A DNA stretch of 64,000 nt, taken from positions 6,329,501-6,393,500 of the forward strand of contig NZ_JAPEQG010000001.1 of the NCBI RefSeq assembly GCF_026339735.1, written 5' to 3'. Of this stretch, positions 33,040-41,743 are shown in pieces. Below the pieces are notes generated by a model. That model did no database searches and had not been told where the DNA came from. It saw nothing but the letters and a program-made list of their open reading frames with translations. Numbering within the stretch: the first letter of the stretch is position 1; each line of letters opens with the position of its first letter. A program made the translations under genes and the position numbers. This stretch comes from Streptomyces sp. NBC_01669. GTDB lineage: Bacteria; Actinomycetota; Actinomycetes; Streptomycetales; Streptomycetaceae.

Positions 33040-33791
33040 CAGGAATCTTCCTCCGCGTTCCGGGAAGGCACGTGGGCGGCCGGACCGTGCCCCACGCCCA
33101 GCAGCCGGCGCGCCGCCTCCGCGTCGCCCAGCAGCTCACCGGCCGGTCCCTGATGGGCGGTCCGGCCGTCGGCGAGCACCGTGCAGTGCGCGGCGAGGCG
33201 CCGTACGACGGCGAGGTTCTGCTCCACGAGCAGCACCGGCACCGCCTCGGCTGCCCGCTCCAGCACCTCGGCGACCTCGGTGACCACCCTGGGCGCCAGA
33301 CCCTTGGTGGGTTCGTCCGCGATGATCAGTCGGTTTCCGTTGAGGAGCGTGCGTCCGATGGCGACCATCTGCTGCTGCCCTCCGGACAGCGTCCCGGCCA
33401 ACTGGCGCTCCCGGCGTTTCAGTTCGGGGAAGAGCTCATGGACGAGGGGGTAAGCCGGTGCGCCCGCCCCGCGCCGCTCGGCCAGCCGCAGGTTCTCCGC
33501 CACGGTCAGTCCGGCGAAGATGCCGCGGTCCTCGGGGGCGTAACCGATGCCCCGCCGCACCAGCGTGTGGGTGGGCAGCGCCACGGTCTCCTCACCGTCC
33601 AGCCGGACGCTTCCGGTGCGCGGGACGAGGCCGAGGACGCCGCGCACGGTCGTGGTCTTCCCGGCACCGTTGCGGCCGAGGAGCGCGGTCACCCCGTGGC
33701 GGGCGACATCGAGGTCCACACCGTGCAGGATGTGCCGTCCGCCGATGAGAACCCGCAGGTCCCGTACGGCGAGCAGGGTCTCCGTCGTCAC
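33039..33791 (-). CDS. livF: ABC transporter ATP-binding protein (LivF)
   Basis: The 250-residue ATPase has Walker A GRNGAGKTT (about 40-48), the LivF-type RRGIGYAPEDRGIF segment, the signature LSGGQQQMVAIGR and Walker B LIIADEPTKGL. A C-terminal tail of about 15 residues extends past the usual family end. The GTG start at 33791 overlaps the livG stop by four bases. Confidence 0.93.
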   Translation of the reverse strand: MTTETLLAVRDLRVLIGGRHILHGVDLDVARHGVTALLGRNGAGKTTTVRGVLGLVPRTGSVRLDGEETVALPTHTLVRRGIGYAPEDRGIFAGLTVAENLRLAERRGAGAPAYPLVHELFPELKRRERQLAGTLSGGQQQMVAIGRTLLNGNRLIIADEPTKGLAPRVVTEVAEVLERAAEAVPVLLVEQNLAVVRRLAAHCTVLADGRTAHQGPAGELLGDAEAARRLLGVGHGPAAHVPSRNAEEDS

Positions 33792-34579
33792 AGCCCCTCC
33801 CCGAGGTATGCCTGCTGCACGGTCGGGTCGGCGGTCACGGCCTCCGGGGTGTCCAGCGCCAGGAGCCGGCCGTGGTGCATCACGGCCAGCCGGTCGGCCA
33901 GCCCCAGCAGTACGTCCATGTGGTGCTCGACCATGAGGACGGTGCGGCCCTCGTCCCGGTGCAGGGTGCGGATCAGTTCGGTGAGTGCGGGGACCTCCTC
34001 CGCGCTCACCCCGGCCATCGGTTCGTCGAGCAGCATCAGCCGCGGCTCGCCCACGAGCAGCACCGCCAGCTCCAGCTTCCGCTTCTCGCCGTGCGACAGC
34101 TCGGACGCCAGCGCCCCTGCGCGGTGGCCGAGTCCGGTGCGCTCCAGCACGCCGCGCACCTCGTCGGTGTACGGGGAAGCGCGCCGCCACACGCGGTACG
34201 AGCCGCCCCCGGCGGCCTGGGCGGCCAGCCGGACGTGGTCGGCCACGCTCATCCCCGGCCACAGACTGGACGTCTGGAACGTCCGGCCGATCCCGCGCCG
34301 GGCCCGGACGTGCGCGGGACGGCCGGTCAGGTCCGTACCGTCCAGCGCGAGGGTGCCCGAGGTGGCTGTCGTCAGCCCGCTGATCAGATTGAACAGCGAG
34401 GTCTTGCCGGCCCCGTTGGGGCCGATGAAGGCCAGGAACTCGCCCTCGCGGACATCCAGGGTGATGTCCTCGACGATGGTCGCCCCACCGACGCCCCAGC
34501 TCAGTCCGGCCAGTTGAAGCACGGGGGCGGCGGAGTGCGCCGCGCTCCCGTGATCCGTCGTGATGTCAGGTGCTGCCAC
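33788..34579 (-). CDS. livG: ABC transporter ATP-binding protein (LivG)
   Basis: The 263-residue ATPase has Walker A GPNGAGKTS, the LivG-type RRGIGRTFQ segment, the signature LSHGEKRKLELA and Walker B LMLLDEPMAGV. The signature SHGEK replaces the usual SYGQQ, common in some HAAT systems. The GTG start at 34579 lies three bases after the livJ stop. Confidence 0.92.
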   Translation of the reverse strand: MAAPDITTDHGSAAHSAAPVLQLAGLSWGVGGATIVEDITLDVREGEFLAFIGPNGAGKTSLFNLISGLTTATSGTLALDGTDLTGRPAHVRARRGIGRTFQTSSLWPGMSVADHVRLAAQAAGGGSYRVWRRASPYTDEVRGVLERTGLGHRAGALASELSHGEKRKLELAVLLVGEPRLMLLDEPMAGVSAEEVPALTELIRTLHRDEGRTVLMVEHHMDVLLGLADRLAVMHHGRLLALDTPEAVTADPTVQQAYLGEGL

Positions 34580-34582
34580 CGG

Positions 34583-35827
34583 TCAGCCCGCCGAGGGCTT
34601 CGCGGGCGGCGCCACCTTGTCCATCGGCTCGGTGGTCACCAGCTCCGGCTTCGCGGTGGCGCCCTTCCCGGTCAGCTTCGCCACGAACATCGGCTGCAGC
34701 AGCGCGTGGTCCCCGGCGCGGACCTGCTCCCTGCCCTTCACCCCGTCGAAGCTCCAGCCCTCCAGGGCCTTCGCCATGGCGGCGGGATCGGTGGCGCTGC
34801 CCTCCTCCACGGCGTGCACGATCATCTGGGCCGCGGTGAAGCCGTCGGGGGTGAACAGATCAGGGGTGCCGCCCGCCTTGGCCACCGCGTCCAGCATGGC
34901 CTTCTCCACGGCGTTGCCGCCGCCCGCGCCGGGGAAGTAGTGCGCCAGGAACGAGACCTTGGAACCCGCCGCACCGAAGACCGGGTACGAGGCGGTCCCG
35001 GCCAGCCCGGTGACCACCTTGGAGGCGCTCGGCACCCCCTGCTGGTCCAGGGCGGTCCACAGCGCGGGGGCGGTGGAACCGGCCCAGGCGACGAAGACCA
35101 GATCGGGACCGGCGGCCTTCACCTGCCGGGCGAACGGGGTCAGGTCCGTGGCGCTCGGCGGGGCCAGCACGGAACCCACCTTCGCACCCTGGCCGCCGAG
35201 CACGGCCTTCACCGCGGCGACGTTGGCCTGGCCGAACGTGGAGTCCTGGGCCAGCACGGTGACCTTCTTGCCCTTGGCCCCGCCGAGCATCGCCCCGGCG
35301 GTGAGGATGTCCTGGTAGGACTGCCGGCCGGAGCGGAACGTGTAGGCGTTGATCCCGGTCACGGCGTCGGTGGCGGCGGGCCCGCTGACGTACAGCACTT
35401 TGTTCTGCGCGGCGAGCGGCGCCATCTGCAGGGCGACCCCGGAGTCCGTGGTCCCGGCCAGTACCTTGTAGCCCTTGCCGATCAGGTTCTTCGCCGCGGC
35501 GACCGCCTTGCCTGGGTCGCCCGCGTCGTCCTGCTCGGTGACCTCGATGCGGTGCCCGGCCACTTTGCCGGTGCCCTTCGTCGCGTAGTCCAGACCCGCC
35601 ATGAAGCCGTCGCGGTACTGCTTCCCGTAGGCCGCGAGCAACCCGGTCCGGGAGTAGACCAGCCCCACGTCGACGGTCTGGTCCTTTGCGCCCTTGCCGG
35701 ACGCGGTGTCAGCCTCGCCCGCCTTGCCGGCGGCGGTGCAGCCGGTCAGCAGGACGCCGGCGGCGGCCAGCGTGGCGAGTGCGGAGAGGGATCTGCGGTG
35801 GGCGGTGCCTGTGGCTCTGCGACGCAT
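34583..35827 (-). CDS. livJ: Branched-chain amino acid-type substrate-binding lipoprotein (LivJ)
   Basis: The 414-residue protein has a lipoprotein signal with the lipobox LLTGC (Cys near residue 29). A two-lobed periplasmic-binding fold of the Leu/Ile/Val class follows, recognised by VGLVYSRTGLLAAYGKQYRDG (about 55-75) and the central LAQDSTFGQANVAAVK segment. It delivers the ligand to the LivHM channel. The ATG at 35827 is chosen over the longer frame because it precedes the lipobox directly. It is the first gene of a six-gene operon. Confidence 0.9.
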   Translation of the reverse strand: MRRRATGTAHRRSLSALATLAAAGVLLTGCTAAGKAGEADTASGKGAKDQTVDVGLVYSRTGLLAAYGKQYRDGFMAGLDYATKGTGKVAGHRIEVTEQDDAGDPGKAVAAAKNLIGKGYKVLAGTTDSGVALQMAPLAAQNKVLYVSGPAATDAVTGINAYTFRSGRQSYQDILTAGAMLGGAKGKKVTVLAQDSTFGQANVAAVKAVLGGQGAKVGSVLAPPSATDLTPFARQVKAAGPDLVFVAWAGSTAPALWTALDQQGVPSASKVVTGLAGTASYPVFGAAGSKVSFLAHYFPGAGGGNAVEKAMLDAVAKAGGTPDLFTPDGFTAAQMIVHAVEEGSATDPAAMAKALEGWSFDGVKGREQVRAGDHALLQPMFVAKLTGKGATAKPELVTTEPMDKVAPPAKPSAG

Positions 35828-36026
35828 GGTGACCGGCTCCTCGGCGGGATTCCTGTGATGTCGCCGAACCGTATGAAGCCCGCGCCGCCGTCGACATGGT
35901 GCAGGGGCCCCCACCTGAGGCGGTGCACATGTGGGGGTCGCACATGTGCCGAAACCGGGGGCAGGGTGGCGCGGCCCGGGAGGACCGCGCCCCGTCGTCC
36001 GCCCGGGCGGACGACCGTCGGCGATG

Positions 36027-36398
36027 TCAGACGCCGCTGACCGCCTGGATCGTGGCCACGAGGAACCCGAGGCAGGCGAAGGCGCAGCCGATGATCCCCA
36101 TCACCATTCCGGCGGTCGCCTGGCCGCGGGCGCCGCCCTCGCCCCGGTCCGCCATGCGGCGGGCCGAGATACCCAGGCACAGGGCGATGATCGGCGCCAC
36201 GATCGGGATGAGCAGCAGTCCGACGATGCCGAGCACCATCGAGGCGGTCGCCTTGCCGGTGGGCAGCGCGGCGCCCGTGGGGTACGCGTAGCCGTAAGGG
36301 GCCTGGGCGCCGACGCCGTACCCCGGCGTCGTCCCGGGGTGAACGCCCAGGTTCTGCCCGCCTGCCGTGCCGCCTGCCGTGCCTGACTCGTCAGTCAT
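36027..36398 (-). CDS. DUF4190 domain-containing membrane protein
   Basis: The 123-residue protein has a Gly/Pro/Tyr-rich cytoplasmic N-terminus (about 50 residues). Two hydrophobic segments follow, with a short loop containing LGISARRMADRGEGGARGQA, typical of DUF4190. The function is unknown. The ATG at 36398 follows GGAGAGGAAG, preferred over an upstream in-frame ATG at 36431. Confidence 0.82.
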   Translation of the reverse strand: MTDESGTAGGTAGGQNLGVHPGTTPGYGVGAQAPYGYAYPTGAALPTGKATASMVLGIVGLLLIPIVAPIIALCLGISARRMADRGEGGARGQATAGMVMGIIGCAFACLGFLVATIQAVSGV

Positions 36399-36578
36399 GT
36401 CTTCCTCTCCATCGGTGCTGGTCAGGTTCATGCTAGGAGAGATTCGAGGGCACCCGGCACAGAGATGTGAGGGGTATGTGGCCGACAGGTGACGCCTCGG
36501 GGTAGGTCCGCCAGGGGCTGTCCGCGGCGAGGTGCCGTAGCCGTCGTCGTGCGCCCGGCAGGGATGACGGGCCGGCCC

Positions 36579-37187
36579 TCAGGGGGCGTCCGGCGTCGTC
36601 ACGTCGATCAGCCGGCACACCGTCTCGATGTCTATCTTCACCTGCGCGATCGACGCCCGCCCCGACAGCCAGGTGATCAGCGCCGAGTGCCAGGTGTGCT
36701 CGATCACCCGGACCGCGGACAGCTGTTCCGGCGTCGGGTGCTGGAGCCCCATCGAGTCCAGGATGATTGCCGTCGTGATCCGCGAGACGGTGTCCACCTC
36801 GGGACTGACGCTGCGGTCCGCGAAGGTCAGCGCACGCACCATCGCATCCGCCAGATGCGGTTCGCGCTGCATCGCGCGGAACGCCCGCATCAGGGTGTCG
36901 GCGACGCGCGCCGCCGCGTCGTCCCCGGCCGGGGGGCGCTTGCGCAGCGTCCCGTGCATGTGCTGGAGCTGGTCCTGCATGGTGGCGACCAGGAGGTGGA
37001 TCTTGGAGGGGAAGTACCGGTACAGCGTGCCCAGGGCGACCCCGGCGGCCTCCGCCACCTCACGCATCTGCACCGCCTCGAAACCGCCCCTGCTGGCGAG
37101 CTGGGCGCTGGCGTGCAGAATGCGACGACGGCGAGCCTCCTGCCGTTCCGTCAGGGGCGGCGATGCCGGCTTGGCTTCCGCTGTCAT
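36579..37187 (-). CDS. kstR: TetR-family repressor, KstR orthologue candidate
   Basis: The 202-residue protein has a TetR helix-turn-helix at about residues 18-64. The stretch GGFEAVQMREVAEAAGVALG with TLYRYFPSKIHLLVA is nearly that of M. tuberculosis KstR (Rv3574; GGYEAVQMRAVADRADVAVGTLYRYFPSK in the known protein). The ligand domain also aligns (AMQREPHLADAMVRALTFAD, AWLTRRAS-like TWLSGRAS). KstR represses cholesterol-catabolic genes and is released by a 3-oxo-cholestenoyl-CoA type ligand. A perfect KstR box lies 161 bp upstream, fitting autoregulation, and five more boxes lie in this window. The start ATG 37187 follows GGGGAC. Confidence 0.88.
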   Translation of the reverse strand: MTAEAKPASPPLTERQEARRRRILHASAQLASRGGFEAVQMREVAEAAGVALGTLYRYFPSKIHLLVATMQDQLQHMHGTLRKRPPAGDDAAARVADTLMRAFRAMQREPHLADAMVRALTFADRSVSPEVDTVSRITTAIILDSMGLQHPTPEQLSAVRVIEHTWHSALITWLSGRASIAQVKIDIETVCRLIDVTTPDAP

Positions 37188-37347
37188 GTGTCCCCATCCA
37201 TGGCTTCTGTCCGCGACCGGGGGAGGCGTCTGGGCCCCGGCGGCGCACAGCATGCCAGGGTGCCCGGTGGTGGCGCGAATCACCTGATCCGGCCGTTGCG
37301 CCGACGCTACCTGCCGGTAGATTCGTAGCTCATTGAACGATCCAGTC

Positions 37348-37361
37348 TGAAACTTGTTCTA
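37348..37361. promoter_or_regulatory. Perfect KstR box between kstR and the glycosyltransferase gene
   Basis: TGAAACTTGTTCTA fits TnnAACnnGTTnnA at every fixed position. It is 161 bp before the kstR start and 55 bp before the glycosyltransferase start, so it can serve autoregulation, control of the downstream trio, or both. Confidence 0.85.
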
Positions 37362-37415
37362 GATTAGCGCGAGCGGTTACGCTCCGGCGAACACGCAGTG
37401 AGAAGGGGGCCGAGT

Positions 37416-38747
37416 GTGACCGCTGAGGCCATAGAAGCGGGCCCCCGCACGGGCGGCCACGCGTCGGGCAGCACCGACGGGCGACCCCTGCGCATCGCAC
37501 TTCTCACCTACAAGGGCAACCCGTTCTGCGGCGGTCAGGGTGTGTACGTACGCCACCTCGGCCGCGAGCTCGCCCGCCTCGGCCACAGCGTCGAAGTGAT
37601 CGGCGCCCAGCCCTATCCCGTACTCGACGAGGGCGTCCCGCTCACCGAGTTGCCGAGTCTGGACCTCTACCGCCAGCCCGACCCGTTCCGCACCCCCGGG
37701 CGCGGCGAGTACCGGGACTGGATCGACGCCGCCGAGGTCGCCACCATGTGGACCGGTGGTTTCCCGGAACCGCTCACCTTCAGCCTCCGCGCCCGCCGCC
37801 ATCTCGCCGCGCGCCGCGGCGAGTTCGATGTCATCCACGACAACCAGACCCTCGGGTACGGGCTGTTGGCGGATCTCGGCGCCCCGCTCGTCACCACCAT
37901 CCACCACCCCATCACCGTCGACCGGCAGCTGGAACTGGACGCCGCAGACAGCCGTCGCCGCCGCGCCTCCGTGCGCCGCTGGTACGCCTTCACCCGCATG
38001 CAGAAGCGGGTCGCGCGCCGGCTGCCGTCGGTCCTCACCGTCTCCGGCTCCTCCAAGCAGGAGATCGTCGACCACCTCGGGGTGCGGCAGGACCGGATCC
38101 ATGTCGTGCACATCGGTGCGGACACCGACCTGTGGTCGCCCGACCCGAAGATCGCCGAGGTGCCGGGCCGGATCGTCACCACCTCCAGTGCCGACGTCCC
38201 CCTGAAGGGCCTCGTCCACCTCGTCGAGGCGCTCGCCAAACTCCGTACGGAGAACCCGCAGGCGCACCTCGTGGTCGTCGGCAAGCGGGCCGAGGACGGA
38301 CCGGTCGCGCAGGCCATCGAGCGGTACGGACTCCAGGACGCCGTCGAATTCGTCAAGGGCATCAGCGACACCGAACTCGTCGACCTGGTGCGGAGCGCCG
38401 AGATCGCCTGTGTCCCGTCGTTGTACGAGGGGTTCTCACTGCCCGCCGCCGAGGCCATGGCCACCGGCACCCCGCTCGTCGCCACCACCGGCGGGGCGAT
38501 CCCCGAGGTGGCCGGCCCGGACGGCGAGACCTGCCTGGCCGTGCCGCCCGCCGACGCCGGGGCACTGGCCGCCGCACTCGCCCGGCTGCTGGGCGACCCG
38601 GAACTGCGGGCCCGGCTCGGCGCCGCGGGCCGCGAACGGGTGCTGTCCCGGTTCACCTGGAAGCAGGCGGCCATCGGCACCGCGGAGCTCTACCGGCAGG
38701 CGATCGCCGCTCGCGCAGCCACCACGCACTCCGTCGGCCGTCGGTGA
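37416..38747 (+). CDS. GT4-family glycosyltransferase
   Basis: The 443-residue enzyme has the GT-B fold of family 4: an N-terminal domain opening IALLTYKGNPFCGGQGVYV (about 25-43), and a C-terminal nucleotide-sugar domain with STSS-like TTSSADVPLKG and the E-x7-E motif YEGFSLPAAEAMATGTP (near 345). It probably transfers a hexose from a nucleotide sugar to a lipid or carbohydrate acceptor in the cytoplasm. The GTG at 37416 follows AAGGGGG; an upstream GTG at 37398 lacks a ribosome site. It heads a trio with a methyltransferase and a toroid protein, and a perfect KstR box lies 55 bp upstream. Confidence 0.87.
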   Translation: MTAEAIEAGPRTGGHASGSTDGRPLRIALLTYKGNPFCGGQGVYVRHLGRELARLGHSVEVIGAQPYPVLDEGVPLTELPSLDLYRQPDPFRTPGRGEYRDWIDAAEVATMWTGGFPEPLTFSLRARRHLAARRGEFDVIHDNQTLGYGLLADLGAPLVTTIHHPITVDRQLELDAADSRRRRASVRRWYAFTRMQKRVARRLPSVLTVSGSSKQEIVDHLGVRQDRIHVVHIGADTDLWSPDPKIAEVPGRIVTTSSADVPLKGLVHLVEALAKLRTENPQAHLVVVGKRAEDGPVAQAIERYGLQDAVEFVKGISDTELVDLVRSAEIACVPSLYEGFSLPAAEAMATGTPLVATTGGAIPEVAGPDGETCLAVPPADAGALAAALARLLGDPELRARLGAAGRERVLSRFTWKQAAIGTAELYRQAIAARAATTHSVGRR

Positions 38748-38815
38748 CCCCGACGCCCGTTCCCGCCGTCCCTGCTCCCTGACCCCTCGACCCCCGACCG
38801 CGAAAGCAGGCATTC

Positions 38816-39583
38816 GTGCTGACCGTGGACTTCACCCGCTTCCCGCTCGCCGCAGGCGACCGAGTGCTCGATCTGGGCTGCGGCGCCGGACGCCACGCCT
38901 TCGAGTGCTACCGGCGCGGCACCCAGGTGGTGGCACTCGACCAGAACGGCGAGGAGATCCGCGAGGTCGCCAAGTGGTTCGCGGCGATGAAGGAGGCCGG
39001 CGAGGCCCCCGAGGGCGCCACCGCCACCGCGATGGAGGGCGACGCGCTCAACCTGCCGTTCCCCGACGAGTCCTTCGACGTCGTCATCATCTCCGAGGTG
39101 ATGGAGCACATCCCCGACGACAAGGGCGTGCTCGCCGAGATGGTCCGGGTCCTCAAGCCGGGCGGCCGGATCGCGATCACCGTGCCGCGGTACGGTCCCG
39201 AGAAGGTCTGCTGGACACTCTCCGACGCCTACCACGAGGTCGAGGGCGGCCACATCCGCATCTACAAGGCCGACGAACTCCTCGGCAAGATCCGCGGCGC
39301 CGGTCTCAAGCCGTACGGCACCCACCACGCGCACGCGCTGCACTCGCCGTACTGGTGGCTCAAGTGCGCGTTCGGAGTCGGCCGCGACGGCAAGGACGCA
39401 GCGCTGCCGGTCCGTGCGTACCACAAGCTGCTGGTCTGGGACATCATGAAGAAGCCGGCCGTCACCCGGGTCGCCGAGCAACTGCTCAACCCGGTCGTCG
39501 GCAAGAGCTTCGTCGCCTACGCCACCAAGCCGCACCTGCCCAGGGCCGCTGCCGCGGACGACCTTTCGAAGGCCGAGGCGTGA
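38816..39583 (+). CDS. Class I SAM-dependent methyltransferase
   Basis: The 255-residue protein has the SAM-binding motif VLDLGCGAGRHAFE (about 18-31), the acidic ALDQNGEE, EGDALNLPFPDESFD and the EVMEHIPDD segment of Methyltransf_11 enzymes. A C-terminal region of about 110 residues is specific to this subfamily. The substrate is unknown; its position between a GT4 enzyme and a toroid protein suggests a glycoconjugate or lipid-linked acceptor. It overlaps the next gene by four bases. Confidence 0.87.
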   Translation: MLTVDFTRFPLAAGDRVLDLGCGAGRHAFECYRRGTQVVALDQNGEEIREVAKWFAAMKEAGEAPEGATATAMEGDALNLPFPDESFDVVIISEVMEHIPDDKGVLAEMVRVLKPGGRIAITVPRYGPEKVCWTLSDAYHEVEGGHIRIYKADELLGKIRGAGLKPYGTHHAHALHSPYWWLKCAFGVGRDGKDAALPVRAYHKLLVWDIMKKPAVTRVAEQLLNPVVGKSFVAYATKPHLPRAAAADDLSKAEA

Positions 39584-40668
39584 CCACTCCCGAGCAGACC
39601 GAACACCTCGTGCTGCCCGGAGTGCTCACCGCCGAGCAGGCCACCGAGACCGTCGAGGCGCTGCTCGCCGTGCAGTGCGAGGACGGCGCGCTGCCCTGGT
39701 TCCGCGGTCACCACCTCGACCCGTGGGACCACACCGAGGCCGCCATGGCCCTCGACGCCGCGGGTGAGCACGCCGCGGCGGAACGCGCCTACGACTGGCT
39801 GGCCCGGCACCAGAACGAGGACGGCTCCTGGTACGCCGCCTACCACGACGGCGACCCGGACCGGCCGACCGACCGGGGCCTGGAGTCCAACTTCTGCGCG
39901 TACGTGGCGGTCGGCGTCTGGCACCACTACCTCGCCACCGGCGACGACGCGTTCATCGACCGGATGTGGCCGACCGTCTACGCGGCCGTCGAATTCGTCC
40001 TGCGGCTCCAGCAGCCCGGCGGCCAGATCGGCTGGAAGCGCGAACCCGACGGCACCCCGGTCGACGACGCCCTGCTGACCGGCTGCTCCTCCATCCATCA
40101 GGCGTTGCGCTGTGCACTCGCCATCGCCGAGCAGCGCGAAGAGCCGCAGCCCGATTGGGAGTTGGCGACCGGTGCGCTCGCGCACGCGATCCGCAACCAC
40201 CCCGAACGCTTCCTCGACAAGAGCCACTACTCGATGGACTGGTACTACCCGGTCCTCGGCGGCGCGCTCACCGGAACGGCCGCCAAGGAACGGATCGAGG
40301 AAGCCTGGGACCGCTTCGTCGTCCCCGGCCTCGGGGTCCGCTGTGTGCTGCCCAACCCCTGGGTGACCGGCGGCGAGAGCTGCGAACTCGCCCTGGCACT
40401 CTGGGTGATGGGTGAGTCCGACCGGGCGCTGGAGATCCTCCAGTCCATCCAGCACCTGCGCGCCGAGGGCGGCATGTACTGGACCGGTTACGTCTTCGAG
40501 GGCAACCGGGCGTTCTGGCCGGAGGAGCACACCACCTGGACCGCCGGCTCGCTGCTGCTCGCGGTGGCCGCCCTGGGGGGCGATGAGGCGACCACCGCGG
40601 TCTTCAGCGGCGAACGGCTGCCGAACGGGCTGGAACCGGACTGCTGCGACGAGGCTTCGCGCACCTGA
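39580..40668 (+). CDS. Cytoplasmic alpha/alpha-toroid (prenyltransferase-like) protein
   Basis: The 362-residue protein is annotated in related genomes as prenyltransferase-like. It consists of alpha-hairpin repeats with aromatic/acidic motifs (QCEDGALPWF, QNEDGSWYAAY, FVLRLQQPGGQIGWKRE, EGGMYWTGY, HTTWTAGSLLLAV), as in terpene cyclases or alpha/alpha-6 glycoside hydrolases. It lacks a signal peptide and a clear DxDD motif. The repeated W, D and E residues with YW/FW pairs look more like a glycan-processing toroid than a prenyltransferase. The GTG start at 39580 overlaps the methyltransferase stop by four bases. Confidence 0.75.
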   Translation: MTTPEQTEHLVLPGVLTAEQATETVEALLAVQCEDGALPWFRGHHLDPWDHTEAAMALDAAGEHAAAERAYDWLARHQNEDGSWYAAYHDGDPDRPTDRGLESNFCAYVAVGVWHHYLATGDDAFIDRMWPTVYAAVEFVLRLQQPGGQIGWKREPDGTPVDDALLTGCSSIHQALRCALAIAEQREEPQPDWELATGALAHAIRNHPERFLDKSHYSMDWYYPVLGGALTGTAAKERIEEAWDRFVVPGLGVRCVLPNPWVTGGESCELALALWVMGESDRALEILQSIQHLRAEGGMYWTGYVFEGNRAFWPEEHTTWTAGSLLLAVAALGGDEATTAVFSGERLPNGLEPDCCDEASRT

Positions 40669-40707
40669 TGGTCTGCTCGGACCACTGAACGCGTCCTCGC
40701 CGGCGGG

Positions 40708-41007
40708 TCAGTAGCGGCGGATGCGGCCCGCCACCGCATGTCCGACGAATAGGTAGACGACGGCGGCGAGGCCGTATCCGGCGACGACCCGCGCCCACGC
40801 CTCGTCGAACGTGAACAGGTCGTACGACCAGCCGGCCAGCCAGTGGGCGGTGCCCCTGACGAAGTCCACCAGGTCGTTGGCCCGGTTCGCGTCCAGCAGG
40901 TACATCAGGATCCACAGGCCGATGATGGCGGCCATGACATCGGCCACGACGGCTATGACACGTGCGGCGGTGCTGCTTCTCGTGCCTTTTCCAGAAGACA
41001 TGGACAT
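40708..41007 (-). CDS. Small membrane protein of unknown function
   Basis: The 99-residue protein has two predicted membrane helices (about 12-38 and 70-92) separated by an amphipathic stretch with WLAGWSYDLFTFDEAW. It is convergent with the toroid gene. The ATG at 41007 is preferred; 41001 is possible. I recognise no characterised homologue. Confidence 0.65.
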   Translation of the reverse strand: MSMSSGKGTRSSTAARVIAVVADVMAAIIGLWILMYLLDANRANDLVDFVRGTAHWLAGWSYDLFTFDEAWARVVAGYGLAAVVYLFVGHAVAGRIRRY

Positions 41008-41151
41008 CGGGTTGCCGCTTTCCGTGGCCCGAAACCCGGACGGCGCCTCCTGAGTGGCGCGGATCCCGGGCCGGGATGAGCCTGGCCGGGAGTGCCGGAC
41101 CGCGTCACTCACCCGTAGAACCCACCGTGTGCCCGTTCAGGGAGGCCCGCT

Positions 41152-41703
41152 GTGCCCAGTTCCGTACCGCTCCGCCGTCTGTTCGTGGCGTTGCTGCTGT
41201 CCTGCACCGTGCTGGTGGGCGCCACCGGGTGCGGCGGGGGCTCCAGCAGCAGTTCGAGCTCCTCCCCGACCCCGAGCGGTACGGCGTCCCCGGAGAAGCA
41301 GAAGCTCGCGAAGACGCGGTTCGTCGCCAATGCGGGGCTCGCGGCAGGTGCCACGTATCAGTGGATCGTCAAGCCGTACCGTGCGGGCAAGTTCAAGAAG
41401 GGCGCCGACGGGCGGAAGACCGCGCTGGTCAAGGCGGGGCTCGCGGGCGGGTTCGCGTACAACCGGCTCAAGGCGGCGGCGGAGAACGCCAAGGGCGACC
41501 CGCTGCTGTCGAAGGCGGTCGCGCCGCTGACGGCGGGCATCGCATCACTCAAGGGGCTCGGGACCAAGCTCCGCACGGGCGAGGCGGGCGCGGGGGACGT
41601 CGGTGCCTTCGAGAACGTCATCAACGGCATCAAGGACGCGGGCAAGAGCGCGGGCGCCGAGGTGAAGGACAAGGTGCCGTCCACGTCCCAGCTCGGCGGA
41701 TAA
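41152..41703 (+). CDS. Small hypothetical lipoprotein
   Basis: The 183-residue protein has a lipoprotein signal (VGATGC, Cys near residue 27), a Ser-rich spacer (about 28-47) and an Ala/Lys-rich helical domain of about 130 residues. The GTG at 41152 lies after GGGAGG. The function is unknown. Its basic, alanine-rich helices may lie against the cell envelope. Confidence 0.72.
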   Translation: MPSSVPLRRLFVALLLSCTVLVGATGCGGGSSSSSSSSPTPSGTASPEKQKLAKTRFVANAGLAAGATYQWIVKPYRAGKFKKGADGRKTALVKAGLAGGFAYNRLKAAAENAKGDPLLSKAVAPLTAGIASLKGLGTKLRTGEAGAGDVGAFENVINGIKDAGKSAGAEVKDKVPSTSQLGG

Positions 41704-41743
41704 CCGGATGTGGGCTGCGAGGCGGCCGCAATAGGGTGCCGCC

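Noticed and set aside
39580..40668. Functional terpene cyclase or prenyltransferase in the trio
   Set aside because: No DxDD or DDxxD motif is visible; the name comes from fold similarity only, so no such activity is claimed.
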